Part shown: piece by piece, positions 1-8,069 of the stretch
Position numbering within the stretch: the stretch's first letter is position 1
Layout of the letters: every line of letters starts with the position of its first letter
Source: Paenibacillus silvae
Lineage (GTDB): Bacteria > Bacillota > Bacilli > Paenibacillales > Paenibacillaceae
NCBI RefSeq assembly: GCF_014639235.1
Contig: NZ_BMFU01000002.1
Span: 824,361 to 888,360 of the forward strand
Direction: 5' to 3'
Length of the DNA stretch: 64,000 bases
Notes under the pieces: generated by a model
Told to the model about the DNA's origin: nothing
Seen by the model: the letters and a program-made list of their open reading frames with translations, nothing else
The model's database searches: none
Made by a program: the position numbers and the translations under genes

Positions 1-1317
1 GGCGTAACGAGGAATCATAAATGACGCTATGCCCGTAATGGCGACAATAATGATCATCGGTGCGGATACAATACCTGCTGTGGTGGCTGCCTGACCGATA
101 ATCAAGGCGCCAACAATGCTGACAGCAGAACCGACCTGCTTGGGCAAACGCACCCCTGCCTCACGCAGCGCTTCAAAGGCGATCTCCATAATTAGTGCCT
201 CCACCAGAGCTGGAAAAGGAATCTCCTCTCTCGCTTTGGCGATACTGAGCAGCAGTACTGTTGGAATCATCTCCTGATGATAGGTTGTTATCGCCACATA
301 AGCAGATGGAAGCAATAACGATAACACATAGAATGTGTATCTTAGCCATCGTAGAAATACACTCATGAATGCATATTGATAATAATCTTCGGGAGATTGC
401 AGCATGGAAAACAAAGTAACAGGTGCGATTAGAGTAAAGGGTGTACCATCAACAAGAATGGCAAACCGCCCTTCCAGCAGATTGGAGGCAACCACATCCG
501 GTCTTTCGGTAGCAATCATCTGTGGAAATGGAGAGTGACGCTGATCAATGATATCTTCCTCAATGTACTGACTTTCCAGAATGTCTCGAACTCTAAGGTT
601 GTCCAGCCTTTTTTCTACTTCCTGTACCAGCTTGAAGTCAATGGCACCTTCCACATAAGCCAGCGCAACACTTGTATTGGAGCGTTCACCTACCGTGCGA
701 GTACGAAATTTCAGCGCTGGTGTTTTCAGTCGTTTGCGGACCAGTGATAGATTGGTTGCCAGGGCTTCCGTAAACCCGTCTCTGGCACCACGCACGGTGG
801 ATTCCGCTAGCGGCTCTTCCGTCGAACGATTAGCTGCTTTGTAAAGTGGGTACACCGTTGCAACATTAGAACCCTCCAGTAGAAGCAGTGCTTCTCCTTC
901 CAGGATCGCTTCAGCAGCCTGTGTAGGGGTTTCTACTGTTTTGACCGATGCCATAGGCACCTGGGCTGCTTCAATTCCAATCTCCTGAACAGGTGTTAAC
1001 ACCTGACGTTCCAGACGTTCCGTATCGCACAGACCGAGACAGTATACACAGAGTGCCGGGACGAAGCCCGCCGTTTCGAAGGAATGAAATACGACATCTG
1101 AACAGTCAGTAAATACAGCTCGCAGTGTATTTTCATCGTTTACTAGAACGCCTGTCAAAGGCAGGTCCTGATATGCAGCCTCGTTCGGCTTGCTCTTTGA
1201 ATCAGCATCTTGGTTTGATTTTTCTTGGTCTGACGTGCCTTGTTCCATCTCTTGATCAGAGCCTTGCTTCGACTCTTGTTGCTGTTCTGACTTCGAAGTC
1301 TGGTTTGTGCCCTTCAT
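1..1317 (-). CDS. GerA-family spore germination protein (partial, C-terminus off window)
   Basis: This is the alpha-type (GerAA/GerKA) subunit of a germinant receptor, which sits in the inner membrane of the spore and helps trigger germination when nutrients bind. The reading frame is open from the ATG at 1317, preceded by AAAGGAG, to the window edge: 439 residues. A hydrophilic Gln/Ser/Glu/Lys-rich leader of about 45 residues precedes the conserved soluble domain (motifs TGVLVNDENT, VYCLGLCD and LLEGRFAILVDGTPF). Hydrophobic helices follow, including VFLRWLRYTFYVLSLLLPSA and QVGSAVSIVGALIIGQAATT. The partner gerB/gerC-type genes would lie beyond the left edge. The family call is firm; which receptor it belongs to is not determinable. 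Confidence 0.9.
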   Translation of the reverse strand, partial: MKGTNQTSKSEQQQESKQGSDQEMEQGTSDQEKSNQDADSKSKPNEAAYQDLPLTGVLVNDENTLRAVFTDCSDVVFHSFETAGFVPALCVYCLGLCDTERLERQVLTPVQEIGIEAAQVPMASVKTVETPTQAAEAILEGEALLLLEGSNVATVYPLYKAANRSTEEPLAESTVRGARDGFTEALATNLSLVRKRLKTPALKFRTRTVGERSNTSVALAYVEGAIDFKLVQEVEKRLDNLRVRDILESQYIEEDIIDQRHSPFPQMIATERPDVVASNLLEGRFAILVDGTPFTLIAPVTLFSMLQSPEDYYQYAFMSVFLRWLRYTFYVLSLLLPSAYVAITTYHQEMIPTVLLLSIAKAREEIPFPALVEALIMEIAFEALREAGVRLPKQVGSAVSIVGALIIGQAATTAGIVSAPMIIIVAITGIASFMIPRYA

Positions 1318-1407
1318 CAGCTTCACTCCTTTCTACGGCATCGTCCAAGTATTCTCAGTAAAAGATATCATTTGCTTCCGTGACCATAAATATGCAGCAA
1401 ACATGAC

Positions 1408-1437
1408 AAAAAAAGCCGCTTCGGGAGCGACTTTTTT
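1408..1437 (-). terminator. Intrinsic terminator after sugar ABC operon
   Basis: A 7-bp stem (AGTCGCT / AGCGGCT with one mismatch) and 5-base loop are flanked by A- and T-runs. Read on the minus strand it ends in TTTTTTT, about 40 bases past the permease stop codon. Confidence 0.75.
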
Positions 1438-1477
1438 CAAGTAAATGCTTTAGATTGTGTGTCCGATGAGATAATAA

Positions 1478-2359
1478 CTATCCTTTAACAGCACCTAGTG
1501 CAACACTCCCGATAATCTGCTTGGAGAATACCGCGAACACCACGATAATTGGCAAAATAGAAATCGCCACCCCGAGATATAACAATCCATAGTCCATGCC
1601 GTAATATCCCTGTACAAGGGCAACCAGCACCGGAAGCGGATATTTGTCCAGCGAGAAAAACAATACGAGCGGGGTTAGGAAATTGTTCCATGATCCGATA
1701 AACGTGAAAATACCGAGAGCCGAAATGGCTGGCCCAAGAATGGGCAGCACAATCTGGTTAAATGTTCTGAATTCATTGGCGCCATCCACCCGGGATGACT
1801 CAATGATCTCGTCAGGAATGCTGCTTTCCATAAACTGTTTGATAAAAAAGACATTAAACGCATTTGCTGCCGCAGGTAAAATAATGGCCGCATAGCTGTC
1901 AAGCAGGCCAAGTGTACTGAAAAGCCGATAAACACCGATGAGTGCCAGCTGGCCTGGAACCATCATCGTTGCGAGCAGAAACAGGAACAGACCGGTGCGG
2001 CCCTTAAAGTTAAACTTGGCAAATCCGTAGGCGGTCAACGCGCCGATATACAGCGATAATACCGTGGAGCTGCCAGCGATGAAAAAACTATTGGCGAAGC
2101 CGCGCCAGATGTTGATTTTGGACGCCATATTCACATAATTGTCCAGCAGATATGTGCCTGGCAGAAACGTAAAGCTGGATGCAATCGATGCATTGTTATG
2201 TGTAGAATAGATCAGCATCAGGTAGAACGGAATCACACACAATATAGCGAGGGCGATCAGAAACAGATAAATGAGGATTTTCCCCAATGTCAGCCGCTGG
2301 CGCAGAGCATGATGCTGAAGCACGGCCTCTCGCTGCGCGGCAACCTTAGCAGTTTGCAT
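1478..2359 (-). CDS. Carbohydrate ABC transporter permease, MalG type
   Basis: Inner-membrane permease of a CUT1-type sugar importer, 293 residues, which is normal for the family. A charged cytoplasmic N-terminus is followed by about six hydrophobic helices. The EAA loop that docks the ATPase is seen as SSRVDGANEFRTFNQIVLP near residues 180-200. The start ATG is preceded by GGGAGGGAG. It is the last gene of the order AraC, binding protein, MalF-type, MalG-type. No ATPase is encoded here, so the transporter probably uses a shared MsmX-like ATPase located elsewhere, as is known for Bacillales CUT1 systems. The substrate cannot be told from sequence. Confidence 0.9.
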   Translation of the reverse strand: MQTAKVAAQREAVLQHHALRQRLTLGKILIYLFLIALAILCVIPFYLMLIYSTHNNASIASSFTFLPGTYLLDNYVNMASKINIWRGFANSFFIAGSSTVLSLYIGALTAYGFAKFNFKGRTGLFLFLLATMMVPGQLALIGVYRLFSTLGLLDSYAAIILPAAANAFNVFFIKQFMESSIPDEIIESSRVDGANEFRTFNQIVLPILGPAISALGIFTFIGSWNNFLTPLVLFFSLDKYPLPVLVALVQGYYGMDYGLLYLGVAISILPIIVVFAVFSKQIIGSVALGAVKG

Positions 2360-2374
2360 ACAATCTCTCCCTCC

Positions 2375-3265
2375 CTATGAACGGCTCTTCCGCTTGGTCA
2401 TGATAAACGATGCAACGGATAACAAAATAATGATGATAAACAGGCAGAACGCGATTGCAGCTCCGTAACCAAATCGGGTGCTCTGGAACGCAACATTATA
2501 TAGATACATAATACTGGTCATCGCAGCCCGATCCGGCCCACCGTTGCCATTGGTCAGTGTAAACGGCTGGTCAAAAATCTGAATGCCTCCGATGATCGAC
2601 GTAATGATCTGAAACAAAATAATCGGTCTGAGCATTGGCACGATAATGTGCAGGAAGATATGTTTTTTCTTCGCACCATCAATCTGTGCCGCCTCCTGCA
2701 GTGCGGGGTCAATCCCTTGCAGACCTGCCAGATAGATGACCATCGAGTAGCCGAAGTATTGAAAGAACAGGATGGAGGATACAATCAGCCGCATAAACCA
2801 GGGGTCATTTTTCCAATTGATCGGGTCTTGAATTAGCCCTGTCTGTACGAGAAAATGATTCAGTCCTCCCGACTGCCAATCAAAAATGAGACTGACGAGC
2901 AAGCCAAGCGAAGCCGCTGTAACAATGTTCGGGAAAAAATAGACTGCCCGGAAAATATCCCGTCCCTTCAGCAGCTTGTCGTTTAGAATAAAAGCCAGCA
3001 CAAGTGACACTGTCAGCTGCGGCACGACCGAGACACCCCAGATAAAAAGTGTGTTGAAGAGCGTTTTATAGAAAAGCGGGTCTTGAAGCACAGCAACGTA
3101 GTTACCGATCCCGACGAACTCCGGCGTGGTTATACCGTCAAAATTCGTGAAGCTGATATACAGCGAGTACAGAATCGGGTACAGTCCAAAGATAGCAAAG
3201 ATGATAAAAAACGGAGCGATAAAATAATAGCCATAGTGGTCCTTGCGAAGTGTTTTGGCAAACAT
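2375..3265 (-). CDS. Carbohydrate ABC transporter permease, MalF type
   Basis: First permease of the same sugar importer, 296 residues with about six membrane helices, starting with a cytoplasmic DHYGYYFIAPFFIIF segment. The EAA motif is seen as EAAQIDGAKKKHIFLHIIVP. The start is an ATG with GGGGAGGA upstream. It lies 15 bases before the MalG-type gene and about 110 bases after the binding protein; that gap holds a fragment of a dispersed repeat (see 3316-3373). Together these proteins should import an oligosaccharide or glycoside. Confidence 0.9.
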   Translation of the reverse strand: MFAKTLRKDHYGYYFIAPFFIIFAIFGLYPILYSLYISFTNFDGITTPEFVGIGNYVAVLQDPLFYKTLFNTLFIWGVSVVPQLTVSLVLAFILNDKLLKGRDIFRAVYFFPNIVTAASLGLLVSLIFDWQSGGLNHFLVQTGLIQDPINWKNDPWFMRLIVSSILFFQYFGYSMVIYLAGLQGIDPALQEAAQIDGAKKKHIFLHIIVPMLRPIILFQIITSIIGGIQIFDQPFTLTNGNGGPDRAAMTSIMYLYNVAFQSTRFGYGAAIAFCLFIIIILLSVASFIMTKRKSRS

Positions 3266-3315
3266 GTGCTGTCCTCCCCATGATCAACTTGGATATGACT
3301 GCTCTCATGAATCTC

Positions 3316-3373
3316 GCGATTGATAGGTGGTTCTGTCATCGGAGTGCTCGTGTAGCCATCGTGGTTCAACTTA
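3316..3373 (+). repeat. 58-bp fragment of MITE-like repeat (copy C)
   Basis: This segment matches the right-hand end of the repeats at 52976-53200 and 63477-63660. It shares GCGATTG, TTCTGTCATCGGAGTG, a TGTGTA-like block and the terminal GGTTCAACTTA. It lies between the binding-protein and permease genes of one operon. Only this end of the element is recognisable. Confidence 0.65.
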
Positions 3374-3376
3374 CTC

Positions 3377-4654
3377 CTACTCCACCTCTAGCTCAGGGAA
3401 TCGCAGGCGCACATCACGTTTGATGCGTTTCACCACGTCCTCCTTCGTCTGGATATCACCGTTCAGATACAGCTGCAGCAGGTTTCTATAGATATCCGTA
3501 TTGATGATGCCGTCATATTTGGTACGTTCGTACACCGGGACCTGCTTGGCTGCCTCCGAGAAAAATTCAAAATGCTTTTGTCCGCCAAGGTAAGCCGAGG
3601 TTAGCGTTTCTGCCAGCTCATCATTCACCACCATGTTGCTCGTAAAATAATCCTGCTCTTTCGCCAGTCCTTTCAGAAACTCATGATTAAAGTTATAAAA
3701 CTCAATGAATTTCCAAGCGGCATCTTTCTTGTCACTCTTGTTGTACATCGCAATATAAGTCCCTCCTGAGCTGAAGGAGGATGGCCCGTGTGCCAAGCCC
3801 CATAACCCTTCGGTATCCGGTGCATTCGCTTTGAATGTAAACTGCAGCCCCCAAGTCGCAGCGGGATAAAACATCACTTCACCTTTTTGCATAGATGCTG
3901 CATAACCTGCACTTCCATCCTCGTATTCAGCAAGAACACGCCGCTCACGCGCCTCACGAACCAGATCAAGCACCTTCAGGTACGTGGGATCAATAACCAG
4001 CTTGCCGTCCTTCACCCAGGGAATGCCGTCATATGAGTTCGCGATACCATTCCAGTTGGCAAGTGCATGCACCTTGTTGCCGCTCTGCTCCTGCACCTTC
4101 TCTCCGATCGCAAAAATTTTCTCCCACGAATCTATCTGTGCACTCACCTTATCCGGGTCATCCGTCCCCAGATATTCCTTCGCCAGATCGCGGCGATAAT
4201 AGATGCCTCCAGGTGTTCCCTGATAACCAATCGCTCTGACATTCCCTTCACTATCCTTCTCGTTGGCCTGTACAAAAGGATATTGCTCTTTGATCAGCTC
4301 GGCGGCATTATACGGCGGGGGTGACAGATTTTCCAGATATGGCACATCAATCAGTTCCCTGATATTTCCGTTCTCAATCATAAATACGTCCGGGGCCTTT
4401 GAGCTGGTCTGAAGTGCTGATTTGAGCTTGGTAAGATAGAAGTTACCCGGTATATTCACAAAATTCACCTTGATATCCGGGTACTTTTCTTCGAATTTCT
4501 CAATGGCATAGCCTGCCTCATCCGTGAAACTCCAGACCGTGATTTCCTGCTGCTTCATGTGATTCGATGCTCCCGTCTGGCAGCCTGTAAACACCATGAC
4601 TGCGCCTGCAAGCACCATAACCGGCATAGCCCATCGCTTAAACCATCTCTTCAT
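3377..4654 (-). CDS. Sugar ABC transporter substrate-binding lipoprotein
   Basis: Extracellular solute-binding protein (family 1, MalE-like) of the importer, 425 residues. The N-terminus is a lipoprotein signal: MKRWFKRW, a hydrophobic stretch, then a lipobox VFTGC with Cys near residue 25. The mature part shows the family pattern ITVWSFTDEAGYAIEKFEE and later FIEFYNFNHEFLKGL. A TTG lies 15 bases upstream in frame, but the ATG at 4654 is preferred because GGGGAGGG sits just before it. A cre-like sequence lies just upstream. Substrate unknown. Confidence 0.9.
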   Translation of the reverse strand: MKRWFKRWAMPVMVLAGAVMVFTGCQTGASNHMKQQEITVWSFTDEAGYAIEKFEEKYPDIKVNFVNIPGNFYLTKLKSALQTSSKAPDVFMIENGNIRELIDVPYLENLSPPPYNAAELIKEQYPFVQANEKDSEGNVRAIGYQGTPGGIYYRRDLAKEYLGTDDPDKVSAQIDSWEKIFAIGEKVQEQSGNKVHALANWNGIANSYDGIPWVKDGKLVIDPTYLKVLDLVREARERRVLAEYEDGSAGYAASMQKGEVMFYPAATWGLQFTFKANAPDTEGLWGLAHGPSSFSSGGTYIAMYNKSDKKDAAWKFIEFYNFNHEFLKGLAKEQDYFTSNMVVNDELAETLTSAYLGGQKHFEFFSEAAKQVPVYERTKYDGIINTDIYRNLLQLYLNGDIQTKEDVVKRIKRDVRLRFPELEVE

Positions 4655-4670
4655 AAGTACCCTCCCCAAA

Positions 4671-4686
4671 AAGGAAACGCTTACAA
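4671..4686 (-). promoter_or_regulatory. Possible cre (CcpA) site before sugar operon
   Basis: On the minus strand TTGTAAGCGTTTCCTT matches the cre consensus WTGNAARCGNWWWCAW except at two positions near its 3' end. It lies about 17 bases upstream of the binding-protein start, where CcpA binding would repress. The match is partial, so this is a suggestion. Confidence 0.35.
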
Positions 4687-4738
4687 TTTACTTGAGTATA
4701 TGAATTTGAGCGAGAGCTTTCTCCACAAATATTGTCAA

Positions 4739-5617
4739 TCATCCTTGATATTTTGCGATATTGGACCGATGACGCTTGCGGAATTCGGAAGGTGTGCAGT
4801 TATTGTATTTTTTAAAAAGACGATTATAAGAGTTCACATTGTTAAATCCGTGACTGATCGCAATCTCCAGAATGGAGTCTTGACGGAACAATAGTGCCCA
4901 TTCGGACTTGATAATGCGAAAATGATTCAAATATTCCATCAGCGTAATGCCCTTGATCTCTTTGAACAGCTTGCAGATATGGAACTTGCTGAACTTCATA
5001 TGCTCTGCCACCTGCTCCAGCTTGATCGGATCGGCGTAATGCTCCTCCAGATATTCGCAGACCGCTTCAAGAAACTCGAACTTTTTGGATGGTAATCCGC
5101 AGGGCCAGCATGGTGCTGTATGATTTGCATCAGCCGGAGGGGCTGTACGGAGCAGCAAGACGATCAGATCGTACAGCCGGGATACCATGAGCCAGCGGTA
5201 ACCGGGTCTCTGATTTTTTTTCTCAGCAGCAATAGCTTCTACATACGGTCCCGGATTGCCCTGACTGCTGGCTTGAATTAAAGTCGTTTGATTAAAAAGT
5301 GCCCCCAGCTCCTGCATCTCCACTTCACTTGTAAAGCTTCCGGTCAATAGTTCAAGCCGAAACAGCAGAATCGTCAACCGTTCGGTTCCCGGCAAAAAAT
5401 AGTGTACATCCCCGGGCTTGATCAGAAGCATATCTCCTTGGTCCAGCTCCAGAATCTGCTCGTTGACGCCAATCCGTGCCTTCTTACCATTCACGACCAC
5501 AAGCTCTACCTCATCATGCCAATGTGCGGCATAATTGAATTGTGCACCTGTATAAATTAACCGAATGGGAAACCCGTCGGCCATGTGACCTGTTTCCAGA
5601 AAAGTAGGTACGCCCAT
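4739..5617 (-). CDS. AraC-family transcriptional regulator
   Basis: 292-residue activator-type regulator. The N-terminal cupin (HWHDEVELVVVNGKKARIGV, then LLIKPGDVHYFLPG) should bind a sugar. The C-terminal third holds two helix-turn-helix motifs: KLEQVAEHMKFSKFHICKLF and ISHGFNNVNSYNRLFKKY. The ATG at 5617 is chosen over an in-frame GTG 27 bases upstream because GAGGAGG precedes it at good spacing. It lies directly upstream of the sugar transporter genes on the same strand and is most likely their regulator. Confidence 0.9.
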   Translation of the reverse strand: MGVPTFLETGHMADGFPIRLIYTGAQFNYAAHWHDEVELVVVNGKKARIGVNEQILELDQGDMLLIKPGDVHYFLPGTERLTILLFRLELLTGSFTSEVEMQELGALFNQTTLIQASSQGNPGPYVEAIAAEKKNQRPGYRWLMVSRLYDLIVLLLRTAPPADANHTAPCWPCGLPSKKFEFLEAVCEYLEEHYADPIKLEQVAEHMKFSKFHICKLFKEIKGITLMEYLNHFRIIKSEWALLFRQDSILEIAISHGFNNVNSYNRLFKKYNNCTPSEFRKRHRSNIAKYQG

Positions 5618-5816
5618 ATGCTTCGCCTCCTCATTTTTCCACACACATCTGCCTTATGCTTCTATTCATATGCCTGAATGAACTCACCCTGCTCTCCTAT
5701 TCTAACTAAAATTGGGCTGCATATCCAAATCAACAGTATCAAGCTTTCTGGTTAGGGCTTTGTCATACAGACGTGATAATATAAGCAGTGAACATCTAAA
5801 AATCGGAGTGGTAAAC

Positions 5817-6242
5817 ATGAAATTTAGCGAATTTAAAGTGGGACAGCGTTACGAGACGGCGGCGATTACTCTGAGCAAAGAGGATATTATGCGTTTTGCG
5901 GAGATGTACGACCCGCAGTATATGCATCTTGATGAGGAAAAAGCGAAAAAGGGACGTTTCGGCGGGCTGATTGCCTCGGGCATGCAGACGCTGAATGTAT
6001 CGTTCAGGCTGTGGATTGATGTAGGCATCTATGGTGAGCATATCATTGCCGGGACAGGCATGAATCAGCTTCAATTTCTCAAGCCTGTATATCCGGGGGA
6101 TGAGCTGCATGTAATAGCCGAGGTTATTGAACTACGTCCCAGACGAGCAGGTAACGGTACAGTAACCGTACTGCTGAGCACCTACAACCAGAAAGGTCAG
6201 AACGTATTTCGGGCAGAGCTGAGTGCATTGGTTGATAATTAA
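5817..6242 (+). CDS. MaoC-family (R)-specific enoyl-CoA hydratase-like protein
   Basis: 141-residue single hot-dog-fold protein. The MaoC signature appears as DPQYMHLDEEKAKKGRFGGL followed by IASGMQT, giving the hydratase-type Asp and His; the later block FLKPVYPGDELHVIAEV is also typical. The ATG at 5817 has GGAGTGG at good spacing; a longer frame upstream has no ribosome site. Family members hydrate trans-2-enoyl-CoA or similar thioesters, but the physiological substrate here is unknown. It stands alone, convergent with the TetR gene. Confidence 0.85.
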   Translation: MKFSEFKVGQRYETAAITLSKEDIMRFAEMYDPQYMHLDEEKAKKGRFGGLIASGMQTLNVSFRLWIDVGIYGEHIIAGTGMNQLQFLKPVYPGDELHVIAEVIELRPRRAGNGTVTVLLSTYNQKGQNVFRAELSALVDN

Positions 6243-6251
6243 GAGGCGGCA

Positions 6252-6325
6252 AAAGAGTCGTCAGCTCATCAAAAATTTGTAAACGTATTGTACACTTACA
6301 AACCAACGAAAGTTGACGACTCTTT
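6252..6325. repeat. Nested inverted repeat between convergent genes
   Basis: Outer arms AAAGAGTCGTCAGCT (6252-6266) and AGTTGACGACTCTTT (6311-6325) pair over 15 bases with one G-U wobble. Inside, TTTGTAA (6276-6282) and TTACAAA (6296-6302) form a second stem. There is no long T-run, so it is not a classical terminator, though it could end both convergent transcripts. Confidence 0.7.
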
Positions 6326-6404
6326 GAAAATGTATATCACGATTCCATCCATCCCGACATCGAAGGAAGCAGCTCTGGACAATTGCCCAGACTCCTCTCA
6401 TCTT

Positions 6405-7013
6405 TTACTTGGAATCCTCTTTCGAAATTCCCTTCAAAAGCAGCTTGACCGCATTGACATGCAGTGCTGCATATTCGTCCCCGCTTCGATTAGGCATCGT
6501 TAGACAGAGCTGCGTTGCTCCAGCCAACGTCGACATAACAGCAAAGCTCAACGTTTCGATGTCTTCATTAATGAAAACACCTTGCTTGACCCCCGCTTGC
6601 AGTACCTGTCTAATCGCAGCATAAGCTGCTTCTGTAATTTCTCTTAATGTAGCCAATGACTCGGATTCGCTGGAAAGAGTTCTGGCATATTCATCGAGTG
6701 CCCGAATTAACGGGCTTTCACAGTCTCTTCCGAATAAATCAGCCATTTCAAGCAGCTGTTCGCCAGGAGAGGAAGATTGCTGCATCAAACGGACCCATTT
6801 TTGTGACATTTGTTCAGTATGCCGGGTAAGCAGCTGGAGAAAGAGCACCTCTTTGTTTTTAAAATGATGATATAAGTTGCCTTTGCTCATCTGTGTCAAC
6901 GCGCATAAGTCATCCATCGTAGCTCGATCATAACCTTTTTCAATAAATAACAACTTGGCCTGGTTTAAAATCATCGTTTTAGCTTCTTCTGCTGGCAATC
7001 GTCTTCTGGTCAT
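6405..7013 (-). CDS. TetR-family transcriptional regulator
   Basis: 202-residue repressor. The N-terminal TetR helix-turn-helix is clear: AKLLFIEKGYDRATMDDLC then MSKGNLYHHFKNKEVLF at residues 15-60; the rest is a helical ligand domain. ATG preceded by AGGAGGAG. It lies 17 bases after the CPBP protease gene and is probably co-transcribed with it. The perfect candidate operator at 7901-7936 covers the promoter of that pair, so autoregulation is expected. The inducer is unknown. Confidence 0.92.
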   Translation of the reverse strand: MTRRRLPAEEAKTMILNQAKLLFIEKGYDRATMDDLCALTQMSKGNLYHHFKNKEVLFLQLLTRHTEQMSQKWVRLMQQSSSPGEQLLEMADLFGRDCESPLIRALDEYARTLSSESESLATLREITEAAYAAIRQVLQAGVKQGVFINEDIETLSFAVMSTLAGATQLCLTMPNRSGDEYAALHVNAVKLLLKGISKEDSK

Positions 7014-7030
7014 AAGCTCCTCCTGGAACC

Positions 7031-7882
7031 TTATGAACGGTTCCTTTTCTGCTGAAAAAATTGAAAAACACCATATGAGATAACGATAGCAAAAATCCCG
7101 AAGAATGCAAATCGCATATCTAATGTGTGGCGGTATACTATATTTTGCAGCCCCATATTTTCCAATGTCGACGTTTCATATCCCCAAATGGAGGTATTAA
7201 AAATATTGGTGGCAAAATGGATACCGATGGGAGCGGCCAAACCATTGGTGCGGTACGCAATGATTCCCAAAAAGAATGCCGCCAGCACATAATACAGCGG
7301 TCCAAAAACGCCGTAACGCAGCATTTCGGGGTTAAACCCGTGGAGCAGAGCAAAGATCAGTGAAGTGACAAGGATGGACCCGAATACACCGCCTCTTGAT
7401 GATCTGAACATACGGTACATATAACCTCTGAACATAATCTCTTCAGCAGCACTTTGAAAAAAAATCAAAGGAGCAGTAACCATGAGTACACCTAACCACG
7501 GAAGCGGGTCAAAATGAAGGGCAAAAGCTTGAGGATGCACGGCGATATCGACAAGTAAATAGAGGATAAGTGCCGCAAAATACCATGCAAAATACACGGA
7601 AAGCTTCCGGAAATCAGGTCTTTTACCTTCAAACAAAAATACGCGAAAAGGAATCTTAAAGAAAAATCTGGTGACCACATAAACTCCGAAAATCAGGAAA
7701 GAAAAGGACAAATACAGTGTGATCAAACTGGGTAATCCTGTGCGAGTAACCGGCATCAAAGTATGAAGTAGATTGAGCCATAATAACGTGCCGCCCTGCC
7801 AAATGATAAAAATAAGGAGAAAACCTGCTACAGATTTGAAGCTGAAGGGTATCGGCGGTTGCAGTCCATAATTTCTTTCCAT
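7031..7882 (-). CDS. CPBP family intramembrane metalloprotease (CAAX-like)
   Basis: 283-residue membrane protein with about seven to eight hydrophobic helices. The CPBP catalytic motif EExxxR is present as AAEEIMFRGYMYRMF, with the second motif HGFN and a third region HFATNIF. Bacterial members are linked to membrane protein processing or self-immunity to peptides; this one is unassigned. The ATG at 7882 is chosen; the frame extends upstream to 7963, but that would translate through the operator palindrome at 7901-7936. First gene of a pair with the TetR repressor. Confidence 0.88.
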   Translation of the reverse strand: MERNYGLQPPIPFSFKSVAGFLLIFIIWQGGTLLWLNLLHTLMPVTRTGLPSLITLYLSFSFLIFGVYVVTRFFFKIPFRVFLFEGKRPDFRKLSVYFAWYFAALILYLLVDIAVHPQAFALHFDPLPWLGVLMVTAPLIFFQSAAEEIMFRGYMYRMFRSSRGGVFGSILVTSLIFALLHGFNPEMLRYGVFGPLYYVLAAFFLGIIAYRTNGLAAPIGIHFATNIFNTSIWGYETSTLENMGLQNIVYRHTLDMRFAFFGIFAIVISYGVFQFFQQKRNRS

Positions 7883-7900
7883 GACACACACCCATCTCTT

Positions 7901-7936
7901 ATTGTATTTACAGACTATATAGTCGGTAAATACAAT
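7901..7936 (-). promoter_or_regulatory. TetR operator: 36-bp near-perfect palindrome over promoter
   Basis: The half-site ATTGTATTTACCGACTAT is repeated in inverted orientation with a single mismatch over 18 bases per arm. On the minus strand TTTACC and TACAAT fall 18 bases apart inside it and can serve as -35 and -10 boxes. It ends about 18 bases before the CPBP start. Binding here would block RNA polymerase completely. Confidence 0.82.
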
Positions 7937-8030
7937 ATACATAGCCAGAAGTTGTTCTGTCAAAGGTTTAATGACGTTGGGCCCATCCGTCTCCAGGTAA
8001 ATCGCCGTTGCTCATATGTGCTGAACAGAC

Positions 8031-8054
8031 AAAAGCCGCCTGCGGGCGGCTTTT
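8031..8054 (-). terminator. Intrinsic terminator after aminotransferase gene
   Basis: A perfect 10-bp stem AAAAGCCGCC / GGCGGCTTTT with a 4-base loop lies 16 bases beyond the aminotransferase stop codon. It is symmetric and could work on both strands. Confidence 0.85.
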
Positions 8055-8069
8055 GTCATGCTTTTGTTT

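Noticed and set aside
7883..7963. 27-residue N-terminal extension of the CPBP protease
   Set aside because: It would be translated from the operator palindrome and promoter; the ATG at 7882 gives the normal family N-terminus.
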